A program made the position numbers and the translations under genes. A DNA stretch of 12,481 nucleotides from Pseudobdellovibrionaceae bacterium (GTDB lineage: Bacteria; Bdellovibrionota; Bdellovibrionia; Bdellovibrionales; JAMPXM01), in the NCBI GenBank assembly GCA_016791465.1, contig JAEUWE010000513.1, positions 1 through 12,481 of the forward strand, read 5' to 3'. Position 1 is the first letter of the stretch, and every line of letters starts with the position of its first letter. Below are positions 5,845 through 12,481 of this stretch, in pieces. The notes under the pieces were generated by a model. The model saw only the letters and a program-made list of their open reading frames with translations, did not search any database and was not told where the DNA came from.

Positions 5845-7133
5845 ACGGTGCGTCCAATATCCTTTCGGAGCTGACAGCCTGCCCAGCGTACCGATTCCGC
5901 GGCATCGTAAGCACGCGCCAGTGCATCATCTAAACTCCGTTCTGAAACACCGACAGCGTTCAACACACGGCCTCCGTTTGTCACATACTCGCCACCGCGC
6001 TTTTCGGTGCCGGCGTGCAAAACGTAAGACGCTGTTGTCTGATTCAATTCTTTCAGCTTCGGTATCGCCACGCCCTTCAGCGGCGAATCTGGATAGCCCT
6101 CAGCAGCCATCACCACGCAAGCCACTTTACGCCGCTCGTTCCACACGAGCCGGGGTACTTCACCTTGCGCAATCGCCATAAAGGCCTCGGTCCACGTCGG
6201 TCCACGGCCTTCATCGAGTAAGGGCATGAGCGCCTGCGCTTCGGGATCGCCAAAACGTGTATTGAACTCAAGCACGCTCGGCCCATCACTCGTGATCATG
6301 AGCCCAAAATAAAGAACGCCACGAAATAGAATCCCACGGCGATCCAGCTCACTCACAACAGGAGCCACGATATCGCGTTCGATTTTTTCAAGTAGCCCCT
6401 CTGGCAGGGACACCGGCGCGACAACGCCCATGCCTCCCGTATTGGGACCCTGATCACCGTCTAAAAGACGTTTGTGATCTCTCGCGGGCGGCAGAGCCAC
6501 AGCTGTTTTGCCATTTGTTAACACCAAGTGACTGACTTCGTATCCTGGTGAGAATTCCTCAAGAAGAGCTCGTGCTCCAGCATCGCCCAAAACCCGCTGC
6601 TCAAAAAGTGCGCGAGCGGCCTGCTCAAGGCCAGCAAGCGTCTTTTCGATGAACACCCCTTTGCCCGCTGCTAAACCGTCGGCTTTTAAAACATAGGGCG
6701 GCTTAAATTCACGCGCCGAAGCCAAAGTTCTTTCGACCGAATCCACCACAAACGATCGCGCGGTTAAAACGCCGGCCGCCTGCATGATTTCTTTGGCATA
6801 AATCTTACTCGACTCAAGCCTAGCGCCGTCTTTTGAGGGGCCAAAAACGAGAACACCCTTGGCCCGCAACTGATCGGCGATTCCATCCGCGAGCGGTTGT
6901 TCGGGACCGATCACCACGAGATCGATTTTCTGCTCCAGCACAGCGTCGATCAGCGACGCACCAACAAGTCTTTGCGCCGCAGCATGACGCAGGCCCGCGG
7001 TCGCCTCGAACATTCCGTCGCTCCCAGGCCAAACAAAAACCTCAGGGGCATCTCGCCCCAGAAGCAGTTGGCGCACAATGGCGTGCTCGCGACCACCTTG
7101 ACCAATAACCAGAACGCGACAGCTTTGACTCAT
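5841..7133 (-). CDS. purD: Phosphoribosylamine-glycine ligase (GAR synthetase)
   Basis: It catalyses the second step of purine synthesis: ATP-dependent joining of glycine to 5-phosphoribosylamine in the cytosol. From the ATG at 7133 the protein has 430 residues, the usual PurD size. The N-terminal domain opens with VLVIGQGGREHA. The ATP-grasp part shows GPSKDGARLESSK, YVLKADGLAAGKGV, DGDQGPNTGGMG and LEFNTRFGDPEAQ, and a C-terminal domain follows (VVMAAEGYPDSPLKG). An in-frame GTG at 7199 would add 22 residues that do not look like PurD, so the ATG is preferred although its Shine-Dalgarno is poor. The stop overlaps the start of desaturase 3, an unusual partner for purD. It diverges from the thiolase operon. 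Confidence 0.96.
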   Translation of the reverse strand: MSQSCRVLVIGQGGREHAIVRQLLLGRDAPEVFVWPGSDGMFEATAGLRHAAAQRLVGASLIDAVLEQKIDLVVIGPEQPLADGIADQLRAKGVLVFGPSKDGARLESSKIYAKEIMQAAGVLTARSFVVDSVERTLASAREFKPPYVLKADGLAAGKGVFIEKTLAGLEQAARALFEQRVLGDAGARALLEEFSPGYEVSHLVLTNGKTAVALPPARDHKRLLDGDQGPNTGGMGVVAPVSLPEGLLEKIERDIVAPVVSELDRRGILFRGVLYFGLMITSDGPSVLEFNTRFGDPEAQALMPLLDEGRGPTWTEAFMAIAQGEVPRLVWNERRKVACVVMAAEGYPDSPLKGVAIPKLKELNQTTASYVLHAGTEKRGGEYVTNGGRVLNAVGVSERSLDDALARAYDAAESVRWAGCQLRKDIGRTV

Positions 7134-7190
7134 GAGACCCAATTTCGTGCTTCTCGCTTCGGCTGTCAGTGAGTGTCGAGACGCATCATT

Positions 7191-7210
7191 GTGCTTCACT
7201 AGTGATTCAC
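7191..7210. promoter_or_regulatory. Imperfect 20-bp palindrome between purD and the thiolase operon (operator candidate)
   Basis: The core TCACTAGTGA (7196-7205) is a perfect 10-bp palindrome. Flanking GTG and CAC extend it to 20 bp with 8 of 10 pairs matching. It lies 58 nt upstream of the chosen purD start and 60 nt upstream of the thiolase start, where a repressor or activator could control either side. The regulator is unknown, and no clean -35/-10 pair was found in this gap. Confidence 0.35.
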
Positions 7211-7269
7211 AAACGAAGAGCCGAGCTCTACCCTGTTAGCTCTTAAAAGTACTCATATCGGAGCTGATT

Positions 7270-8457
7270 ATGGCCAACACATCAATTGTCGCTGTCGCTG
7301 GAAAAAGAACACCCTTCGGATCCTTTGGCGGAGGACTCAAAGACGTCGGAGCCACCGCGCTCACGGTTGCGGCGGGACGCGCCACTCTCGAACAAGCGCG
7401 CGTCGATGCAAAAGACATCGACCACGTCGTTCTTGGAAACGTTGTTCAAAGCGGCGCCGATGCGGCCTATGTCCCACGCCATGTTGGTCTACACCTCGGT
7501 GTGCCGGTCGAAAACGGCGCCCTCGGACTGAATCGCCTCTGCGGATCGGGCTTTCAATCTTGGGTCACAGCAAGTGAAATGATTCTCACCGGCGAAGCCA
7601 ACGTGATTCTCGCTGGCGGCGTCGAGCAGATGTCGCAAGTTCCCTACGTCCTTCGCGGCGCGCGCTTTGATGGATTTCGCATGGGCAACGTCCCCGTCGA
7701 AGACTACATGACCAGCGCCCTCACCGACGCTTATGCCGGAACTCCAATGGCCATCACGGCCGAAAACCTCGCTGAAAAATACTCGATTTCGCGCGATGCT
7801 TGCGATGAATACTCGCTACTCTCGCAAAAGCGCTGCGCCGAAGCGCTCGCCAAGGGCGTGTTCAAATCCGAAATGACCACAGTGACAGTTGAAGGCCGCA
7901 AAGGCTCTGTCGTTATCGACAAAGACGAACATCCAAAGCCCGAAGTCACCCTCGAAAAACTCAAAGCCATGAAGGCGATTTTCAAACCGGGCGGAACTGT
8001 CACGGCGGCAACAGCCAGTGGAATCGTCGATGGAGCGGCGACAACTGTGTTGATGACGGCAGATGAGGCAAAGCGCCGAGGCTTGAAACCACTGGTTCGC
8101 CTCGTGTCGTGGGCGTCCGTTGGCTGTGATCCAAAAATCATGGGCATCGGCCCCGCCGGCGCAATTCGCAAGGCGCTCGCCAAGGCCAACCTCTCTCTCA
8201 AAGACATGGACCTGATCGAAGTCAACGAGGCCTTTGCTGCTCAATACCTTGCCGTTGAAAAAGAACTTGGTCTCGATCGCAATCGCACCAACGTCAATGG
8301 CGGCGCAATCGCCATCGGCCACCCACTTGGTGCCAGTGGCACGCGCATCATGAATCACTTGATGTACGAACTCGAACGCCGCCAAGCGCGCTATGCCGTC
8401 GGCTCGGCCTGCATTGGCGGTGGACAAGGTATCGCGATCATCGTTGAGCGAATCTAA
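7270..8457 (+). CDS. Acetyl-CoA C-acyltransferase (thiolase)
   Basis: The 395-residue protein has the full thiolase signature: nucleophile Cys91 in NRLCGSG, NEAFA with Asn319, GHPLGASG with His351, and the second catalytic cysteine Cys381 in SACIGGGQG. The N-terminus (IVAVAGKRTPFGSFGG) is also typical. It condenses or cleaves 3-ketoacyl-CoA (acetoacetyl-CoA in the biosynthetic/degradative short-chain type) in the cytosol. Sequence alone does not separate a short-chain acetyltransferase from a broad beta-oxidation thiolase. GGAG lies 6 nt before the ATG. It is the first gene of an operon with an SDR-like protein and a glutaryl-CoA-dehydrogenase-like enzyme, which points to short-chain acyl-CoA breakdown, for instance from lysine or tryptophan through glutaryl-CoA to acetoacetyl-CoA. 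Confidence 0.94.
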   Translation: MANTSIVAVAGKRTPFGSFGGGLKDVGATALTVAAGRATLEQARVDAKDIDHVVLGNVVQSGADAAYVPRHVGLHLGVPVENGALGLNRLCGSGFQSWVTASEMILTGEANVILAGGVEQMSQVPYVLRGARFDGFRMGNVPVEDYMTSALTDAYAGTPMAITAENLAEKYSISRDACDEYSLLSQKRCAEALAKGVFKSEMTTVTVEGRKGSVVIDKDEHPKPEVTLEKLKAMKAIFKPGGTVTAATASGIVDGAATTVLMTADEAKRRGLKPLVRLVSWASVGCDPKIMGIGPAGAIRKALAKANLSLKDMDLIEVNEAFAAQYLAVEKELGLDRNRTNVNGGAIAIGHPLGASGTRIMNHLMYELERRQARYAVGSACIGGGQGIAIIVERI

Positions 8458-8465
8458 GGAGTACC

Positions 8466-9302
8466 ATGGCTGAACTCGACGCAAGCTTTAAACTGAACGA
8501 ACGAACGGCGCTCCTCACCGGGCCCTGCACGACGATCAATCAGTCGATCGCGACTAAACTCACGTCACTCGGCTGTAACGTGGCTCTTGTCGATCGCAAT
8601 ATCGAACGCTCGTCACGATTTGCCGAACAGCTCATGAACAATCGCGAGATTCATGAGCGCCACGGCCGCGCCGTCGCGATCCAAGCTGATCTCTCAAAGT
8701 CGCATCACGTACAGGATGCGGCCAGCCGGGCCGCCGAATCATTTGGCGGCCTCGACATCTACATCGATGGCCTTATGACCTCGGACGTTCGTGAGTTTCG
8801 CGATCCACAATCACTCGAAGATCTCGACCGCATGATGGACGTCAATCTGCGCTCGCCACTCATGATGACCCACGCCGTGCTCAAGTTCCTCGAAGGACGC
8901 AAACGGGGCCGCGTGATTTACCTCCAGCACGACGTTGTTCGACTAGGACTTGAGAAAAATGGGATCCTTGCTGCTACGCGTGGCGGGCTTCCAGATTTTA
9001 CTCGAGTCCTGGCGCGCGAGGTCGCATCCAACAACGTCACCGTCAACGTGGTCGCGCTCGGCATCAGCGAAGAGTTCCTGATTCAACAGAGTTCTCCCCC
9101 GGGCGCGCCTGGAACGCGGGGCATCGGCGCCGCAACCTCGCAAACCTCGATCAACGAGGCGCTTCAGGCGTTGCGTCAATCGTTCCCACGGGCGACAATG
9201 ATTGAACCGGATCGAGTGTCCAATTTAGTCGCCTTTCTTGCGAGCCCACTGGGCGCGGGAATCACCGGCCAAACGATCTCGGTCAACCAGGGGCTGATCT
9301 AA
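8466..9302 (+). CDS. Short-chain dehydrogenase/reductase family protein with degenerate active site (probable pseudoenzyme)
   Basis: The 278-residue Rossmann-type protein belongs to the classical SDR family by length and layout. It keeps an acidic residue ending strand two (LVDRN, Asp43), AIQADLS (Asp75), VNLRSP (Asn127) and the C-terminal GITGQTISVNQGLI. The functional motifs are altered. The TGxxxGxG nucleotide loop reads TGPCTTIN (18-25), lacking the second and third glycines. The NNAG position reads IDGL. The catalytic Ser, Tyr and Lys positions fall on His155, Leu168 and Arg172, with the usual 13-residue Ser-Tyr spacing kept. Normal redox chemistry is therefore unlikely, and a structural or regulatory role with its operon partners is an inference. 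AAGGAG overlaps the thiolase stop and sets the start at ATG 8466. The frame is intact and codon use resembles its neighbours, so this is not a decaying pseudogene. Confidence 0.85.
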   Translation: MAELDASFKLNERTALLTGPCTTINQSIATKLTSLGCNVALVDRNIERSSRFAEQLMNNREIHERHGRAVAIQADLSKSHHVQDAASRAAESFGGLDIYIDGLMTSDVREFRDPQSLEDLDRMMDVNLRSPLMMTHAVLKFLEGRKRGRVIYLQHDVVRLGLEKNGILAATRGGLPDFTRVLAREVASNNVTVNVVALGISEEFLIQQSSPPGAPGTRGIGAATSQTSINEALQALRQSFPRATMIEPDRVSNLVAFLASPLGAGITGQTISVNQGLI

Positions 9303-9306
9303 GAGT

Positions 9307-9321
9307 CCGCGCAAAACGCGG
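9307..9321 (+). other. Small GC hairpin between the SDR-like and dehydrogenase genes
   Basis: CCGCG and CGCGG flank a CAAAA loop in the 40-nt intercistronic gap. No T tract follows, so it is unlikely to terminate transcription. It could affect mRNA processing or the downstream ribosome site. The stem of 5 bp is short and may be chance. Confidence 0.25.
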
Positions 9322-9342
9322 TAGGGAAAAAGGGGAATGGGT

Positions 9343-10521
9343 ATGAATCATCTCGAGGACTTTTATCAAATCGACGAATTGCTGACTGAAGACGAACGCA
9401 TGGTGCGCGACTCCGTTCGCCAGTTCGTCGACCGCGAGATCATGCCCAATATCTCAGACTGGTTTGAGAAGGGACACTTCCCAGCTCATCTCACTAAGCC
9501 GATGGCGGAGCTCGGAATTTTCGGCGCGACAATTAAAGGCTACGGCTGCGCAGGCCTTAGCTCGACTGCATACGGCCTCATCATGACTGAAATCGAACGC
9601 GCCGACTCCGGCCTTCGCTCTTTCGTCTCAGTGCAAGGTGCACTTGCCATGCACGCGATCAATGCCTACGGCACAGAAGAACAGAAACAGCGCTTCCTTC
9701 CCAAGATGGCAAGTGGCGAAATCATCGGTTGCTTCGGTTTGACTGAACCTGACTTTGGTTCAAATCCTGGCGGCATGTTGACGACGGCTCGCAAAGACGG
9801 AAACTCCTACGTCATCAACGGCAACAAGATGTGGATCACCAACGGTGCCATCTCGGGCCTTGCCATTGTCTGGGCGAAGATGCCCGACGAGGGTGGTAAA
9901 ATCGGCGGCTTCATCGTCGAGCGCGAACACGGCTACAAGGCGCCAGAGATCGAACGCAAGTTCTCGCTTCGCGCTTCGAACACCAGCGAACTTGTTCTCG
10001 AAGATGTCCGCGTTCCCGCAAAGAACCGCCTCGAGATCACCGGCCTTCGCGGCCCAATCGGCTGCCTCTTTCAAGCGCGCTACGGTATTTCATGGGGCGT
10101 TATCGGCGCAGCCCAAGCGTGCTTCACTGAGGCGCTCAACTATGCAAAATCGCGCATTCAGTTTGATCGCCCCATCGCCGGCTTCCAGCTCGTACAAGCA
10201 AAGCTCGTGAAGATGCATCAAGAGATCACCAAAGCGCAGCTTCTCGCTTGGCGCCTTGGCCGCCTGAAAGACGAAGGGCGCGCAACGATCCAGCAGGTTT
10301 CGCTCGCCAAGATGAACAACGTCGCCATGGCACTCGACTGCGCACGCGTTGCTCGCGATATCTTGGGCGGAAGCGGTATCACACTTGAATACAGCTGCGG
10401 TCGCCACATGATGAACCTCGAAAGCGTTATCACTTACGAAGGCACCGACGATATCCATCGCTTGATTCTTGGTGAGCACATCACAGGAATCGCCGCGTAC
10501 GCAGGTTACAATCCGAAGTGA
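9343..10521 (+). CDS. gcdH: Acyl-CoA dehydrogenase of the glutaryl-CoA dehydrogenase type
   Basis: This FAD enzyme of the acyl-CoA dehydrogenase family oxidises the CoA thioester and passes electrons to ETF. Features favour glutaryl-CoA dehydrogenase: SGLRSFVSVQ, whose Arg matches the substrate-carboxylate-binding arginine of GCDH; GCFGLTEPDFGSNP; ARYGISWGVIGAAQ; and YEGTDDIHRLILGEHITG, holding the catalytic glutamate. Counted from the ATG at 9337 these are Arg94 and Glu368. AGGGG at 9331-9335 is too close to the 9337 ATG but well placed for the in-frame ATG at 9343, so the latter is preferred (392 residues). It ends the thiolase-SDR operon. If it decarboxylates, the product is crotonyl-CoA; a non-decarboxylating variant or another short-chain substrate cannot be excluded. 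Its TGA overlaps a possible GTG of the next gene. Confidence 0.88.
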   Translation: MNHLEDFYQIDELLTEDERMVRDSVRQFVDREIMPNISDWFEKGHFPAHLTKPMAELGIFGATIKGYGCAGLSSTAYGLIMTEIERADSGLRSFVSVQGALAMHAINAYGTEEQKQRFLPKMASGEIIGCFGLTEPDFGSNPGGMLTTARKDGNSYVINGNKMWITNGAISGLAIVWAKMPDEGGKIGGFIVEREHGYKAPEIERKFSLRASNTSELVLEDVRVPAKNRLEITGLRGPIGCLFQARYGISWGVIGAAQACFTEALNYAKSRIQFDRPIAGFQLVQAKLVKMHQEITKAQLLAWRLGRLKDEGRATIQQVSLAKMNNVAMALDCARVARDILGGSGITLEYSCGRHMMNLESVITYEGTDDIHRLILGEHITGIAAYAGYNPK

Positions 10522-10532
10522 TCAAACCCGTG

Positions 10533-11054
10533 ATGAAAAATCTGACGCGAAGACTCTCAGTCTTCGCCCTCATTTTTTCGGTCGGCTTTACTCCCACTCT
10601 CGGCGTCGCTGACGTCGTCCAAACTCCCGCTGCAGCTCAGGAGCGGTCGAGATTTCAATGGACGTTCGGCCTCATGCTGGGGGCCATCACTGTTGGCGGC
10701 ATCTATGGCCTCTCGACAATGGAGGGCGGGAACAACTACATCGGAGCGCTCTACCTTCTTCCTGCTATCGCATCTGCCGAATCACCGCACTCCAATCATC
10801 CTCCTTCCTGGAACCGTTGGCCTGGAATCATCATGCAAGGCAGCTTTGCTGCCCTTTCAATTCTTAACTTTTTCGCATGGAAAAACGAGAACGTCTCAAG
10901 GCAGCAGCTCTTCACCAACAACATGATCGGCCTCACAGCCAGTATTGCTATTCCGGTGTTGGTTTGGAATATCGGTCAAAACTCAGACACGGCCCAAGTC
11001 TTTTTCATTCCAAATCAAAGTGGATCGCAGCTCGCTATTCACTTACCTCTTTAG
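10533..11054 (+). CDS. Membrane protein of unknown function
   Basis: I do not recognise the family. From the ATG at 10533 it is 173 residues; a GTG at 10518, overlapping the dehydrogenase stop, is the alternative, and neither has a clear ribosome site. The N-terminus (KNLTRR, then SVFALIFSVGFTPTLGVA) looks like a signal peptide that could be cut after GVA or serve as an anchor. Further hydrophobic segments lie at about 45-61, 69-82, 98-115 and 131-148, separated by short loops that include SPHSNHPPSWNRWPG. It follows the dehydrogenase almost without a gap, so it may be the last gene of that operon, but nothing links it to acyl-CoA metabolism. It converges with the next gene. Confidence 0.7.
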   Translation: MKNLTRRLSVFALIFSVGFTPTLGVADVVQTPAAAQERSRFQWTFGLMLGAITVGGIYGLSTMEGGNNYIGALYLLPAIASAESPHSNHPPSWNRWPGIIMQGSFAALSILNFFAWKNENVSRQQLFTNNMIGLTASIAIPVLVWNIGQNSDTAQVFFIPNQSGSQLAIHLPL

Positions 11055-11069
11055 TCTCTCCAAAGGAGG

Positions 11070-11471
11070 CTAACGGCATCTATAAATGAGTGTCTTGGAT
11101 GACTTCTGCAAGACAAGAACGACTGTGTCGACAGCATTCAGTTTCAAACTCTTCTTTAAAACCAAAAGCTGAGCCTGCTCATTCACCCAAAGCCGATCAG
11201 AGAAGCTAAAGGCCGCAACCTCGGCCGTCGAATTTCGCTTATCGCGAACCAGCGTCACATGTGCAGACTCATCAAACGGTCCCTTGAAGGCACGAGCGAT
11301 GATTTTGGATTCTGACTCGACTGTAAAACGTAAAACCACTGGCCCCAGCCCGGAAGCTTCTTGAGCAAGACACGCGACTTCATCAGCCCCAAACGCATTC
11401 TCAAGGCCCCCAAAACCAAATGAGAAGATGAGGCCTACAAAAAGAATGGATGTCACCGCGTGCGCTTTCAA
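11070..11471 (-). CDS. Small exported protein of unknown function
   Basis: I do not recognise the family. The start is taken as the TTG at 11471 because GGAG lies 5 nt before it and the protein then begins with a regular signal peptide (KAHAVTSILFVGLIFSFGF, ending ENAFG before ADEVA, cut about residue 28). A GTG at 11510 would add 13 residues with no suitable ribosome site. The mature part of about 105 residues alternates polar and hydrophobic residues as in a beta-rich fold. It holds just two cysteines, Cys34 near its start and Cys132 as the penultimate residue, which could form one disulfide closing the domain. It is convergent with the membrane protein gene, with 15 nt between stops. Confidence 0.6.
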   Translation of the reverse strand: MKAHAVTSILFVGLIFSFGFGGLENAFGADEVACLAQEASGLGPVVLRFTVESESKIIARAFKGPFDESAHVTLVRDKRNSTAEVAAFSFSDRLWVNEQAQLLVLKKSLKLNAVDTVVLVLQKSSKTLIYRCR

Positions 11472-11578
11472 AAAATCTCCGGGCTGAGCCAGCCAACAAC
11501 AACTGATCACCCCTATAGCAAACAGAAGGCCCAGCCAAATCGAATGTATTGGCGAATGGGCTCATTTCAGGCCCCCAC

Positions 11579-11591
11579 TATAACAATTGTT
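11579..11591 (+). promoter_or_regulatory. Possible -10 element overlapping a 10-bp palindrome upstream of the cysteine-rich protein
   Basis: The 190-nt gap between the divergent small exported protein genes (11472-11661) holds TATAAC at 11579-11584. It overlaps the perfect palindrome AACAATTGTT at 11582-11591. No good -35 sits 16-18 nt upstream, so the promoter call is weak. The palindrome could be an operator. Nothing else was recognised in this gap. Confidence 0.2.
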
Positions 11592-11661
11592 CAATGATCG
11601 CAGCGAGAGCTTACATTCATTCTACTTGCGTAATCCCGGCAAGAAACGTGGACTGAAGAGC

Positions 11662-12048
11662 ATGATGAAACTTCTCCAACTTCTCACTCTTGTCGCAGTT
11701 ATCGCTGCAGCCTCACCCGCCTTTGGATTCGGCGGCCCGCAGTGCCGCGGCTTTAAAAAAGCGACCGAGAAATACTTCGAACTCTTTTATCAGGCCCAGG
11801 ACGAGAACGGCGTCGCCCATTGCAAGGTCGACTCAGACTGCATTCTCTCGGCACAAGGCCCATGCAATCGCCAAGAGATCGCGTCTAAACTGAAGCTCAA
11901 TGTAAAAAAACAGACGGCGCTGCTAAAGGCCTCGAAGCGCTACGAAGAACTCTTCGATAAGTGTGCAACCGATACCTGCGACAAGACACGCGCCCTTGCC
12001 AAAAGTGCCAAGTGCACGGAAGGCCGCTGCGAATTTGGCTACGAATAG
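11662..12048 (+). CDS. Secreted cysteine-rich protein of unknown function
   Basis: The start is one of two tandem ATGs (11662 or 11665) after GAAGAG. A TTG at 11587 would give 25 extra residues before the signal peptide and is unlikely. Numbered from the second ATG, residues 1-21 (KLLQLLTLVAVIAAASPAFG) form a signal peptide. The mature protein of about 105 residues contains eight cysteines (27, 53, 59, 67, 100, 105, 117, 122), enough for four disulfides. An AHCKVDSDC stretch (51-59) and CTEGRCEFG near the end resemble short Cys-x-x-Asp-x-Asp-Cys motifs found in exported proteins of myxobacteria-like bacteria; this is a loose memory. The middle (KLKLNVKKQTALLKASKRYEE) is probably helical. Only 9 nt separate its stop from that of the convergent gene. 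Periplasmic or extracellular location is inferred. Confidence 0.72.
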   Translation: MMKLLQLLTLVAVIAAASPAFGFGGPQCRGFKKATEKYFELFYQAQDENGVAHCKVDSDCILSAQGPCNRQEIASKLKLNVKKQTALLKASKRYEELFDKCATDTCDKTRALAKSAKCTEGRCEFGYE

Positions 12049-12057
12049 CGATCGGCT

Positions 12058-12481
12058 TTAAGAATCTTTCCACGTCTGTAAGGCGACCGTATCGACCTCG
12101 CGACGGTTCGAGACCCGCTCAAATGGCGCAACCAATTCGTTGTACCGATTAACCAGACCATCAACCTCAGACTCCGACAGTCCAAGCTCTTTGCCATAAA
12201 TCAATGTGAGACTTGCACCCGCGCGAAGATCAGACTCGGTCTTCAGTTTCAACTTTCGACTCACACGAACCCGCGAGGCTGCCGGTAACAGCGCATGTAG
12301 CACGCCATTTAAACGCGCCACGTCCACCAGCTCGCCCAAAATCTTCACCACATCCCCAACACGACCGTGAATTTCAAGCGCTGGTTGACCACCGATGTCG
12401 ATCACCGCGCCGCGATCGCTCGTTCTGTACCATTCGCCGTCATTCATTCGTGTAACCGTGCCGACGAGATCAAGCTTTGCC
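12058..12481 (-). CDS. Adenylate-forming (AMP-binding) enzyme, C-terminal part, runs off the right edge
   Basis: The leftward frame is open to the window end and encodes the last 141 or so residues. EWYRTSDRGAVID matches the end of the large ANL domain, with the ribose-binding aspartate in TSD where most relatives have TGD. EIHGRVGDVVKILGELVD is the hinge/A8 region. After about 60 residues of small domain the protein stops at LQTWKDS, where the adenylation lysine (usually in P-x-T-x-x-GK) may be the lysine of TWK. The chain ends two residues after that lysine, unlike most family members. The substrate cannot be judged without the N-terminal part; MenE-like or other acyl-CoA ligases are possible. 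It is convergent with the cysteine-rich protein gene. Confidence 0.75.
   Translation of the reverse strand, partial: AKLDLVGTVTRMNDGEWYRTSDRGAVIDIGGQPALEIHGRVGDVVKILGELVDVARLNGVLHALLPAASRVRVSRKLKLKTESDLRAGASLTLIYGKELGLSESEVDGLVNRYNELVAPFERVSNRREVDTVALQTWKDS

Noticed and set aside
7134..7199. Upstream GTG start for purD adding 22 residues
   Set aside because: The extension has no PurD-like sequence, while the ATG at 7133 gives the normal N-terminus directly before VLVIGQGGREHA.
7731..8484. Two long leftward open frames (164 and 222 codons) opposite the thiolase gene
   Set aside because: They are shadows of a G+C-rich, codon-biased gene with a complete thiolase signature. Their translations show no recognisable domain.
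11040..11072. Possible terminator between convergent genes (CTCC AAA GGAG)
   Set aside because: The stem is only 4 bp with a 3-nt loop and no T tract on either strand.

Overview
The window reads as chromosomal DNA of a Gram-negative heterotroph. Three secreted or membrane proteins of no recognised family, a purine gene and an acyl-CoA oxidation operon sit beside a lipid-tailoring locus. The style (compact ATGA-overlapping operons, small cysteine-rich exported proteins) would fit Bdellovibrionota or another deltaproteobacteria-like lineage. There is no rRNA or marker gene to prove this, so the placement is a weak inference.

Region 1 (1-5844) is the notable part. It holds three paralogous membrane fatty-acid desaturases (1-318, cut by the window edge; 1821-2798; 4960-5844), an AlgI/DltB-type MBOAT acyltransferase (340-1734), a stand-alone acyl carrier protein (2795-3052), a GNAT acyltransferase (3049-3495) and an AMP-forming acyl ligase (3462-4931). 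They lie in three blocks. A leftward pair, MBOAT then desaturase 1, diverges from a rightward trio, desaturase 2-ACP-GNAT, joined by ATGA overlaps. The trio runs tail-to-tail, with a 34-nt overlap, into a leftward desaturase 3-ligase pair. The gene content combines two known logics. Ligase + carrier + several desaturases is the core of bacterial acetylenic/polyyne pathways (JamABC and caryoynencin type). Ligase + carrier + MBOAT is the Dlt-type route for moving an activated acyl group onto a surface acceptor. My inference is that a fatty acid is loaded on the dedicated carrier, desaturated or acetylenated there by up to three enzymes, and handed to an acceptor by the MBOAT and/or GNAT.

Region 2 (5841-7133) is purD (glycinamide ribonucleotide synthetase, leftward). 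Its stop codon overlaps the start of desaturase 3, so the lipid genes appear to be read from the purD transcript.

Region 3 (7270-10521) is a rightward operon: thiolase, a short-chain dehydrogenase family member that has lost its glycine motif and catalytic Ser/Tyr/Lys, and a glutaryl-CoA-dehydrogenase-type flavoenzyme. A 20-bp imperfect palindrome lies between purD and this operon.

Region 4 (10533-12481) holds a membrane protein and two small exported proteins without recognised function. It ends with the C-terminal part of another adenylate-forming enzyme that enters from the right edge. No RNA genes, CRISPR arrays or insertion sequences were seen. No gene-free stretch exceeds about 190 bases.
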